Origin: Butyrivibrio sp. | GTDB taxonomy: Bacteria > Bacillota_A > Clostridia > Lachnospirales > Lachnospiraceae | Length of the DNA stretch: 5,958 bases | Assembly (NCBI RefSeq): GCF_024699075.1 | Contig: NZ_JAILQF010000034.1 | Span: 1 to 5,958, forward strand | Reading direction: 5' to 3' | Shown here: positions 1 to 4,514 of the stretch, piece after piece | Position numbering within the stretch: the stretch's first letter is position 1 | Layout: the number at the start of each line of letters is the position of its first letter | The notes under the pieces: generated by a model | Databases searched by the model: none | What the model was told of the DNA's origin: nothing | Seen by the model: the letters and a program-made list of their open reading frames with translations, nothing else | Program-made: the position numbers and the translations under genes

Positions 1-2
1 CA

Positions 3-497
3 ATATTCATTCATGATTTTCTATGTGTGCATCCTTTTAATGATGGCAATGGACGAATGAGTAGATTGTTGACAACATTGCTACTCTATAGAGCTGGTTA
101 TGTTGTGGGTAGATATGTATCTTTGGAAAAAAAGATAGCTGGCTTAAAAGATTTGTATTATGACTCGCTTAATATGAGCCAAAATGGTTGGCATGAAGGA
201 GAAGATGATCCTACTCCTTTTATCAAGTATATACTAAAGACCATAATTGCAGCTTATAAAGATTTTGAGGAGCGAATTGAAATTATTGATATAAAGGAAC
301 CTGCAATTGAACAGGTAAGAGCTGCCGTTTATAAAAAAATAGGCAAGTTTACAAAAAGTGAAATAATGGAAATGTGTCCAAAGCTAGGGCGCGCATCCGT
401 GGAAAACTCGTTAACAGCACTTGTAAAGGAAGAAGTGCTTGAACGTCGAGGAAGTGGCAGGGGCACCTATTACGTAAGAAAAGATGCACTTGTTTGA
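3..497 (+). CDS. Fic-family protein, C-terminal part (5' end outside window)
   Basis: Fic-domain proteins usually transfer AMP from ATP to a hydroxyl side chain of a target protein. The open frame runs from the window edge, and about 164 residues are visible. It begins IFIHDFLCV and continues directly into HPFNDGNGR, a complete match to the Fic core HPFx(D/E)GNGR, whose His (bases 30-32) is the catalytic base. Helical sequence follows (MSRLLTTLLLYRAGYVV), then a long helical region. The last 60 or so residues (VRAAVYKKIGKFTKSEIMEM to GRGTYYVRKDALV) look like a winged helix, common at the C-terminus of class II Fic proteins. A GTG at 27-29 could be taken as a start, but the homologous-looking residues before it show that the gene begins upstream. 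The N-terminal region, where an inhibitory (S/T)xxxE(G/N) helix could lie, is not visible. The protein is probably cytoplasmic and its target cannot be read from the sequence. Confidence 0.9.
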   Translation: MFIHDFLCVHPFNDGNGRMSRLLTTLLLYRAGYVVGRYVSLEKKIAGLKDLYYDSLNMSQNGWHEGEDDPTPFIKYILKTIIAAYKDFEERIEIIDIKEPAIEQVRAAVYKKIGKFTKSEIMEMCPKLGRASVENSLTALVKEEVLERRGSGRGTYYVRKDALV

Positions 498-561
498 TTA
501 TTGAACTTATTTTATAAGATTAAAAATATTAAACTTTTGAAAGTGAGATATGAGCCAATAG

Positions 562-630
562 TTTTAGGGAACTTTTGCAAACTATGGAGATAAAAAAGTT
601 CCCTAAAATGTATTGAGGTTTAGGGAACTT
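562..630. repeat. Three copies of TTTAGGGAACTT (two inverted, one direct)
   Basis: TTTTAGGGAACTTTT at 562-576 is the exact reverse complement of 594-608, giving a 15-bp perfect stem around a 17-base loop. The core TTTAGGGAACTT recurs in direct orientation at 619-630, inside the first codons of the Fic remnant, where it reads F-R-E-L. No T-run follows the stem, so it is a poor intrinsic terminator. A protein-binding operator or an RNA hairpin is more likely. The direct copies may be related beyond the core: TTGCAAACTATGG after the first and GCTGCGAATGG after the third are similar. This hints that the first copy is a duplicated piece of the Fic 5' end. Its role is not known. Confidence 0.7.
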
Positions 631-897
631 GCTGCGAATGGTTCTATTCAAAATGCACTTTCGCCTGAGGTGATTCAGGCTGACAGTAATTACTATTTGC
701 TGTGCTATATATCAAGGCTAGTAAATGAAGGATTTTTTCATGATGGTGGAAGAATACGAGGTGTTCCAGTCTCAATTGGTGGAACGAAATATGTTCCTCC
801 ACCTCCAATCGAATCACAGGTAATTGAAAGCATAAATGAGATTCTAAAAAGTGAAAAAAACCATTTGGATATCGCTATTGAGCTGTGTATGTATTAA
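613..897 (+). pseudogene. Fic-family gene remnant, N-terminal half only
   Basis: The 94 codons resemble the N-terminal part of a Fic subfamily different from the gene upstream: an FRELAANGSIQNALSPEV opening, a helical stretch (SNYYLLCYISRLVNEGFF), then RGVPVSIGGTKYVPPPP at about residues 49-65, which matches the beta-flap that positions Fic substrates. Family members then run through another helix into an FxDGNKR-type catalytic motif. Here the frame stops right after AIELCMY, so the catalytic motif is lost. The 5' end is also poor: an in-frame stop lies at 604-606, the first possible start is a TTG at 613, and there is no SD before it. I infer a fragment left by deletion, with the next gene joined a few bases downstream. 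A short regulatory peptide is possible but nothing supports it. Confidence 0.7.
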
Positions 898-930
898 TAC
901 CCAGAAATCCAAGGAGGAGTTAAGTGGGCA

Positions 931-1269
931 GTGATAACTGATCTGCCTGAGAAAATAATAAAGAAACGATATGAGGAAGAACTGAAGAAGTACTGGCCTT
1001 ATATAGTGATAACTGTTGAGCAGGGGGAGGCTTTCAGGGATTTTCATAGGAATGAGCATAAGCATGAGATGAGAAGTATCAGACATCACGATGCATTAGA
1101 TTTTCAGGAGGAAATTCCTTTTGTCCAGGGATATGGAAATCTGGTTGGAAGAAAGTCTAAAGCTAGGCTGGAAGAGGAGATTGCAAGGATTGAAGGTGTT
1201 AGCCGCCAGGCTGTACATGAAACATTGAGCAGTGCGGTTAGGCTGCTGAGGGAGTTTGTTGAGGGATAG
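931..1269 (+). CDS. Small sigma-region-4-like helix-turn-helix protein, probably internally shortened
   Basis: This is a 112-residue protein starting at GTG 931. No in-frame ATG lies between the upstream stop at 895-897 and this point. AAGGAGGAG at 911-919 is a strong SD but somewhat far from the GTG. The N-terminal 60 residues are highly charged (KRYEEELKKYWPYIVITVEQGEAFRDFHRNEHKHEMR). The C-terminus, EEIARIEGVSRQAVHETLSSAVRLLREF at about 82-109, is a clear helix-turn-helix of the sigma-70 region 4.2 type (GVSRQAVHxxLxxAxxxLR). I recall similar small proteins near integrase genes of Firmicutes integrative elements, usually longer, with a region-4.1-like helix before the HTH. Here residues 62-80 (PFVQGYGNLVGRKSKARL) replace that segment, so an in-frame deletion is likely. 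It may be an expressed but altered regulator or a decaying gene. Regulatory targets are unknown. Confidence 0.6.
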   Translation: MITDLPEKIIKKRYEEELKKYWPYIVITVEQGEAFRDFHRNEHKHEMRSIRHHDALDFQEEIPFVQGYGNLVGRKSKARLEEEIARIEGVSRQAVHETLSSAVRLLREFVEG

Positions 1270-1278
1270 GGATATTTC

Positions 1279-1307
1279 TTGACAATGCTTACATATATAG
1301 ATACACT
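1279..1307 (+). promoter_or_regulatory. Promoter of the RHH/HipA-like module
   Basis: A consensus -35 TTGACA lies at 1279-1284. After a 17-base spacer comes TACACT at 1302-1307, which matches TATAAT at four of six positions. The -10 lies inside the left arm of the 16-bp inverted repeat, so a protein bound there should block RNA polymerase. The expected start of transcription is near 1314, between the two arms. Confidence 0.6.
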
Positions 1308-1334
1308 ATACATATAACTATAGTGTATCTATAT
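1295..1334. promoter_or_regulatory. 16-bp perfect inverted repeat, likely autorepression operator
   Basis: ATATAGATACACTATA at 1295-1310 is the exact reverse complement of 1319-1334, with the 8-base spacer CATATAAC. It covers the predicted -10 and start site and ends just before the SD (GAGGGA, 1338-1343) of the ribbon-helix-helix gene. The position and symmetry are what is expected of an operator bound by the dimeric DNA-binding protein encoded directly downstream. In RNA the right arm would also fold close to the SD, so an effect on translation is a secondary possibility. The link to the adjacent protein is inference. Confidence 0.7.
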
Positions 1335-1348
1335 TATGAGGGAACAAT

Positions 1349-1756
1349 ATGGGAGCAACATATACAGCAGCACAAAAAGCTGCAACTCAGAAATATATAA
1401 ATTCTACAGATCAAATAAGAGTTCGTACTGGTAAGGGGAATCTAGATTTTATTAAGAATCATGCCAAGGATATGGGAGAGACTCTTGGAGAATTTGTAAA
1501 TAGAGCAATACTAGAGGCAATCTATCGTGACAGAGGAGATATCCTCGTTGAGAAAACACATAGTGATGAGTATGGGATATCTGGAAATCTACTTTTATCA
1601 AGTGATAATCATTATGAAATTGATTTTGTCTCGGATGGTAGAAGAATGATTAGGGTTTTGGATAAGCAGAATGATGTACCTTCAAATTATATTTCTGATT
1701 ATGCTTGGATGGCGTTGGAAAACGAGTATGAAAATGAATTGTTAGGTGGTGAGTAA
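1349..1756 (+). CDS. Ribbon-helix-helix (Arc-like) protein, putative antitoxin
   Basis: This 135-residue protein starts at ATG 1349 with SD GAGGGA at 1338-1343, five bases upstream. Residues 21-60 have the ribbon-helix-helix layout: a strand DQIRVRTGKG, helix A NLDFIKNHAKDMG, a short turn, then helix B TLGEFVNRAILEAIYR. Arc/MetJ-type proteins bind DNA as dimers through the strand pair, and many serve as antitoxins that repress their own operon. The acidic C-terminal part (about 70-135, ending NEYENELLGGE) is not a recognised domain and is placed where antitoxins usually carry the toxin-binding segment. The stop is one base from the preferred start of the HipA-like gene, so the two are probably translationally coupled. 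The operator-like repeat upstream fits autoregulation. The antitoxin role is inferred from layout and fold only. Confidence 0.7.
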   Translation: MGATYTAAQKAATQKYINSTDQIRVRTGKGNLDFIKNHAKDMGETLGEFVNRAILEAIYRDRGDILVEKTHSDEYGISGNLLLSSDNHYEIDFVSDGRRMIRVLDKQNDVPSNYISDYAWMALENEYENELLGGE

Positions 1757-1757
1757 G

Positions 1758-2927
1758 ATGGCAATGTATACACTTATGCGAAAAAATGAAGAAATAATGA
1801 TGCTTCAAATTGGCGATGATGGAAATATCGTAAAACTTGGTAAAAAGTCTAATACTGCCATTTTGCCATTGCAGAACAGAACAAGTCCTAGAGGAATTAT
1901 AGAATGGTGGAGAGATAGAGCAATTCCAATTAAGCAAGGAAAGATTGAAAAGATGCTTAGGGAAAATGGAATTGAGACAAATGGATTATATCTTACTCAT
2001 AATTTGGGGTTGAGTTTAACGGATTATTATTGGATTAGGCCAATTGGCTCTGAGTTAACCTGGGAAGATGTTAACCTCTTTGACAATGATTTTAAAGAGA
2101 ATTTGCTCCTTGGAAAGATTAATTATAATGATAATGAGGTTGATGAATATCAGCCTAATTCTTCATTGCAAGGAAATCTTGAAAAGACTTGGATTATCGA
2201 CAATGGAATTAGGAAACTAGTAAAAGGAAATCATGATATATATTCTAGCGAGAGCATAAACGAAGTTATTATTGGTGACGCGATTGTAGCACAAGGTCGT
2301 GATGCTGTAACATATTCTTTGCTTCACATTGATGGAAAAAATTATGATTATGGATGTATATCAAGCTTGTTTACATCACAGCAAAAAGAACTTGTTTCAG
2401 CTTATGCAGTAATGACTAGTGAGCTTAAACCTAATAACATTTCTGGATATGAACATTTTATTAATGTTTGTGATAAGAATGGGTTAGATAGAAATATTGT
2501 TAGAGAGTACTTGGAATTTGAAATTCTTATTGATTTTATTTTTAGTAATAGAGACAGACATCTGACAAATATTTCAATCTTACGTGATGCAGATACACTT
2601 AAGTTTATCTCTATGGCTCCAATTTATGATAGTGGTAAGAGTATGCTTGTGGGACGAGATATAGTACCAGTAACAGATAAATTTGTATTATCTCAAGAGT
2701 CTCAAGGATTTAAGGAGCATGAACTAGACCTATTAAAATATGTTCAAAACAGAAAGCTAATCGATGTAAATTTACTTCCTAAAGTAGAATATATTGAAGA
2801 AATGTACCGCAAAGATTCTCAAGTTAGTGAGGAACGAATTAAGTTTGTAAAAGAAATGTATCTACGAAAAATAGATATGTATGAAAGATTTGCTAATGGA
2901 GAAAATTTGAGTGCAATAAGATTCTAA
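1758..2927 (+). CDS. HipA-like serine/threonine kinase, putative toxin
   Basis: HipA-type kinases phosphorylate a target in the translation machinery (glutamyl-tRNA synthetase for E. coli HipA, tryptophanyl-tRNA synthetase for HipT). ATG 1758 gives 389 residues, with GGTGAG at 1748-1753 as SD; ATG 1764 and GTG 1746 or 1749 are alternatives. The N-terminal 115 residues (MYTLMRKNEE, EWWRDRAIP, GLSLTDYYWIRP, LFDNDF) form the domain I recall at the front of this Firmicutes family. SSLQGNLEKTW at about 135-145 sits where the nucleotide-loop segment is expected, and RKLVKGN carries a candidate ATP-binding Lys near 156. The catalytic loop is FSNRDRHLTN (Asp about 266, Asn about 271). APIYDSGKS supplies the metal-binding Asp (about 291), matching the HipA DxxxxN and D(F/Y/I)DxG-type pattern. 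With all key residues present it looks active. The target is unknown; HipA paired with an RHH rather than an Xre-type HipB is the notable point. Confidence 0.8.
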   Translation: MAMYTLMRKNEEIMMLQIGDDGNIVKLGKKSNTAILPLQNRTSPRGIIEWWRDRAIPIKQGKIEKMLRENGIETNGLYLTHNLGLSLTDYYWIRPIGSELTWEDVNLFDNDFKENLLLGKINYNDNEVDEYQPNSSLQGNLEKTWIIDNGIRKLVKGNHDIYSSESINEVIIGDAIVAQGRDAVTYSLLHIDGKNYDYGCISSLFTSQQKELVSAYAVMTSELKPNNISGYEHFINVCDKNGLDRNIVREYLEFEILIDFIFSNRDRHLTNISILRDADTLKFISMAPIYDSGKSMLVGRDIVPVTDKFVLSQESQGFKEHELDLLKYVQNRKLIDVNLLPKVEYIEEMYRKDSQVSEERIKFVKEMYLRKIDMYERFANGENLSAIRF

Positions 2928-2954
2928 GGATAATTAAATAACATTACAAAGAGT

Positions 2955-2992
2955 AGGACTTACAGATTAAAAATCTGTAGGTCCTTATTGTT
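2955..2992 (+). terminator. Terminator hairpin after the HipA-like gene
   Basis: AGGACTTACAGATT (2955-2968) pairs with AATCTGTAGGTCCT (2972-2985) around an AAA loop: 14 pairs with one G-U. The tail TATTGTT is only moderately T-rich. A smaller hairpin, GGGC-AAG-GCCC at 2994-3004 followed by ATTTTT, may back it up. The position, 27 bases after the kinase stop, fits the end of the operon. Confidence 0.65.
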
Positions 2993-3005
2993 AGGGCAAG
3001 GCCCT

Positions 3006-3065
3006 ATTTTTCAAAGTCTTAGTTTTTATATTTTAGATAAAGATAAAATAGATACTTTGAAAAAT
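3006..3065. repeat. Nested AT-rich inverted repeat beside the IS left end
   Basis: ATTTTTCAAAGT at 3006-3017 is the exact reverse complement of 3054-3065. Inside it, TATTTTA (3029-3035) pairs with TAAAATA (3044-3050). The outer arm ends directly before the IS left end. It could be part of the pre-insertion target (IS200/IS605 transposases act on single-stranded DNA), a remnant of another element or an additional transcription barrier. AT-rich composition lowers its significance. Confidence 0.45.
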
Positions 3066-3071
3066 GAATAA

Positions 3072-3094
3072 AACCACCTGCTCTGCGGGTGGTT
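3072..3094 (+). repeat. IS left-end hairpin
   Basis: AACCACC (3072-3078) pairs with GGTGGTT (3088-3094) and continues inward T-G, G-C, C-G to a TCT loop, making ten pairs. Y1 transposases recognise such imperfect subterminal hairpins in the top strand. The foot sequence is shared with the right-end hairpin. Confidence 0.75.
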
Positions 3095-3119
3095 AGGAAT
3101 GCTTCAGCTTACAGAAAAA

Positions 3120-3175
3120 TGCCTCCAGTGCTAGAATTACTATGGTTCGTCAGCCAAGTAAAAGCAAAGGAGGCA
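3120..3175 (+). promoter_or_regulatory. tnpA leader with SD-sequestering pairing
   Basis: TGCCTCC at 3120-3126 is fully complementary to GGAGGCA at 3169-3175, which includes the core of the tnpA SD (AAAGGAGG, 3166-3173). Seven uninterrupted pairs, mostly G-C, would mask ribosome binding. Repression of tnpA by an SD-masking leader hairpin is known for enterobacterial IS200. The same strategy here is inferred from the pairing. Confidence 0.55.
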
Positions 3176-3182
3176 GTCCCCA

Positions 3183-3644
3183 ATGGACATGAATAGTTTA
3201 TCACACACAAAGTGGGAGTGTAAGTATTTTGCACCTAAATATAGGAGAAAGGTTGCATATGGTCAGTTAAAAGCTGATATAGCAAACATTCTTAGTACAT
3301 TATGTAAGAGAAAAGGCGTGGAAATAATTGAAGCTGAAATATGCCCAGATCATGTACATATGTTGGTTAGAATACCACCAAGTATGAGTGTTTCGGGTTT
3401 TGTAGGATATCTAAAAGGTAAGAGTACGCTTATGATATTTGAGAGACATGCGAATTTAAAGTACAAGTATGGGAATAGACATTTTTGGTGCCGAGGATAT
3501 TATGTAGATTCGGTAGGAAAGAATGCAAAGAAAATTGAAGAGTACATAAGGAATCAATTAAAAGAAGACTTAGAGTACGATCAAATGACACTCAAAGAGT
3601 ATATTGACCCGTTCACGGGTGAGCCAGTAGTCAAAAACAGATAA
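3183..3644 (+). CDS. tnpA: IS200/IS605-family Y1 transposase TnpA
   Basis: This 153-residue transposase cuts and joins single-stranded DNA at the IS ends through a 5'-phosphotyrosine link, acting as a dimer. The HUH metal-binding motif is H57-V58-H59 in CPDHVHMLVRIPP. The catalytic tyrosine is Y121 in EEYIRNQ, with the usual Q four residues later (Q125). SVSGFVGYLKGKSTLMIFERH and the GNRHFWCRGYYVDSVGKN block are typical of the family. ATG 3183 is preceded by AAAGGAGG with a 9-base gap. Relatives as I remember them read KYHIVFAPKYRR near the N-terminus, whereas this protein reads KYFAPKYRR. Three residues of the first beta strand therefore seem to be missing without a frame change, which would also explain 153 rather than about 156 residues. 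The active-site residues are intact, but folding may be impaired. Confidence 0.92.
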   Translation: MDMNSLSHTKWECKYFAPKYRRKVAYGQLKADIANILSTLCKRKGVEIIEAEICPDHVHMLVRIPPSMSVSGFVGYLKGKSTLMIFERHANLKYKYGNRHFWCRGYYVDSVGKNAKKIEEYIRNQLKEDLEYDQMTLKEYIDPFTGEPVVKNR

Positions 3645-3647
3645 GTA

Positions 3648-3743
3648 GAGCCCAAGGGGCTCGGTAGGTAAATGATGTTGCAGCTGGCGAACCTTTCAAT
3701 GAGTCTTTAGACTCCAGTGCCGGTAACAAGCCCTTATAGGGCT
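3648..3743 (+). other. Hairpin-rich 3' non-coding part of the IS
   Basis: Between the tnpA stop and the right-end hairpin lie three perfect short stems: GAGCCC-AAG-GGGCTC (3648-3662), GAGTCT-TT-AGACTC (3701-3714) and AGCCCT-TAT-AGGGCT (3729-3743). The first could weakly terminate tnpA, though no T-run follows. Together with the right-end hairpin they would give a structured RNA or single strand. I cannot assign it to a known RNA family. Confidence 0.5.
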
Positions 3744-3748
3744 AGAAC

Positions 3749-3773
3749 AAACCACCGGCTAAGCCGGTGGTTT
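3749..3773 (+). repeat. IS right-end hairpin
   Basis: AAACCACCGGC (3749-3759) pairs perfectly with GCCGGTGGTTT (3763-3773) around a TAA loop. It shares the AACCACC foot with the left-end hairpin. The trailing TTTT and the stable stem could also act as an intrinsic terminator for transcripts leaving the IS. Confidence 0.75.
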
Positions 3774-3780
3774 TGATTGT

Positions 3781-3794
3781 CACATTGCAATGTG
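3781..3794. repeat. 14-bp perfect palindrome at the IS right flank
   Basis: CACATTGCAATGTG reads the same on both strands and lies directly after the probable right end of the IS. It may be the outermost part of the element, part of the target, or an unrelated binding site. Confidence 0.5.
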
Positions 3795-4156
3795 CTATGG
3801 ATGTGTAAGATGCTCAGATGTCAGATATAAAGATGTGTAGTAATATGATTATCATCAAGGGACGCCTTGGTAAGTATTTCGCGAGATACATGAACCTTTC
3901 AATAAAATATGGACGAGGAAATAAACACAGGTAGTATTGATTTTTGATCCGGAAACTGATATCATACAAACAGATGTTCGATACATCGAAAAATGATCAG
4001 TTAAGGAGTTGTGTGGTAATTGTGTTATACTCTGGCACTTACGGAATGGTTACTGCATTTGCCGACCGGATCAACGGCAATGGTATACATGTGAGAGGTG
4101 ACATTTCCCTTTTCCTCTTCCAGTATCGGATAACGAATACAAGGAGGAGTCTCATT
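3795..4156. other. Non-coding stretch upstream of the zinc-ribbon gene
   Basis: I see no convincing gene here. A basic frame at 3818-3934 (38 codons, with KGRLGKYFARYMNL) has no SD and no recognised relative; it may be the tail of a gene cut off by deletion or by the IS. TTCGAT-AC-ATCGAA (3977-3990) is a small operator-like palindrome some 35 bases before the promoter. TTGATCCGG (3944-3952) and CCGGATCAA (4066-4074) form a 9-bp inverted pair that brackets the promoter. TTGCCG (4059-4064) and CGGCAA (4075-4080) can form a hairpin in the transcript leader, whose loop contains the CCGGATCAA copy. Confidence 0.5.
4023..4031 (+). promoter_or_regulatory. Extended -10 promoter for the zinc-ribbon gene
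   Basis: TGTTATACT is an extended -10 (TGn plus TATACT, five of six consensus bases). No good -35 lies at the right distance, which extended -10 promoters can tolerate. Transcription would start near 4038 and leave a leader of roughly 120 bases before the ATG at 4157. Confidence 0.45.
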
Positions 4157-4363
4157 ATGAAGATCGAGTTTTTTTGTAAATATTGTAGAAAGAGTTTGCA
4201 TGTGGCATACGAGACCACTGGTGATAAGAATACAAAGGTTTTGCAGGGAATCATAATGACCTGCGGACATTGCCACAATAAGCATCCAAGAGCGATGTCC
4301 CTTCACAATGTTACTGAAGGTGAATTGCTCGAAAAGGCAGTCGCTGGAAAGATTTACATTTAA
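4157..4363 (+). CDS. Small zinc-ribbon protein
   Basis: This is a 68-residue protein. The frame is open further upstream, but ATG 4157 is preceded by AAGGAGGAG (4141-4149) at a workable distance, and the product then begins at once with the domain. Two CxxC knuckles, C7-K-Y-C10 and C36-G-H-C39, are spaced as in a zinc ribbon (FFCKYCRKSLHV and IIMTCGHCHNKHP). The C-terminal 25 residues (LHNVTEGELLEKAVAGKIYI) are probably a helix and a strand. Proteins of this size and type often bind nucleic acid or assist a larger complex, but no specific family is recognised. It appears monocistronic, with its own promoter upstream and hairpins downstream. Confidence 0.75.
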   Translation: MKIEFFCKYCRKSLHVAYETTGDKNTKVLQGIIMTCGHCHNKHPRAMSLHNVTEGELLEKAVAGKIYI

Positions 4364-4439
4364 GTAGCAGACGGCAATCATAACAACTGAATATTGAAGC
4401 ACGTATGGGCGTGATGGCTTCCTTGGTGGAGCGTACATG

Positions 4440-4497
4440 AGGGGCGTGTAGACATTACCGGGTTAGAACCTGGAATAGTTTACACAGCCCCTTTTTG
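4440..4497 (+). terminator. Long bulged hairpin with T-run
   Basis: AGGGGC (4440-4445) pairs with GCCCCT (4487-4492). After a single bulged A (4486), GTGTAGAC (4446-4453) pairs with GTTTACAC (4478-4485). Beyond a small irregular section, CCGGGTT (4458-4464) pairs with AACCTGG (4467-4473) around a very tight loop. TTTTT follows at 4492-4496. The stem is much longer than a plain terminator needs, so it may also be a stable small RNA or a processing site. It would end the zinc-ribbon transcript 77 bases after the stop codon. Confidence 0.7.
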
Positions 4498-4514
4498 TGT
4501 GCTTTTAATCTTTT

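Larger units (their letters stand above)
3066..3780 (+). mobile_element. IS200-type insertion sequence (IS200/IS605 family, tnpA only)
   Basis: The single Y1 transposase gene is framed by subterminal hairpins with the same AACCACC...GGTGGTT foot at both sides (3072-3094 and 3749-3773), as expected for IS200/IS605 elements, which lack terminal inverted repeats and move as single-stranded DNA. No tnpB is present, which makes it IS200-type. Exact ends cannot be fixed without an empty site. The left cleavage probably falls just before the left hairpin, near AATGAAT at 3063-3069. The right end probably lies shortly after the right hairpin, near TTTTGATTGT at 3771-3780. Such elements do not duplicate their target. 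Confidence 0.8.

Noticed and set aside
501..529. Promoter for the Fic remnant (TTGAAC at 501-506)
   Set aside because: No acceptable -10 lies at proper spacing.
844..1089. Minus-strand open frame opposite the Fic remnant and the sigma-like gene
   Set aside because: It overlaps plus-strand sequence with recognisable protein features, has no SD and has low-complexity hydrophobic composition.
1650..1937. Minus-strand open frame across the RHH/HipA-like junction
   Set aside because: It is antisense to two well-supported genes and its product resembles no protein.
3648..3780. omega-RNA/guide RNA of a TnpB system, or a CRISPR array
   Set aside because: There is no tnpB or cas gene and no regularly spaced direct repeat; the hairpins differ in sequence.
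3818..3934. 38-codon basic frame downstream of the IS
   Set aside because: It has no ribosome site and no recognised similarity; it is mentioned only as a possible remnant.
3944..4156. N-terminal extension of the zinc-ribbon frame
   Set aside because: The extension has no SD, overlaps the likely promoter and reads as non-protein-like sequence; ATG 4157 has a strong SD.
4025..4438. Long minus-strand open frame opposite the zinc-ribbon gene
   Set aside because: The plus strand carries the paired CxxC motifs and a strong SD; the minus frame has neither signals nor a recognisable product.
4440..4492. tRNA-like segment, because GGTTAGAACC resembles a T-arm
   Set aside because: There is no cloverleaf, anticodon arm or 7-bp acceptor layout; the region folds as one long hairpin followed by T's.
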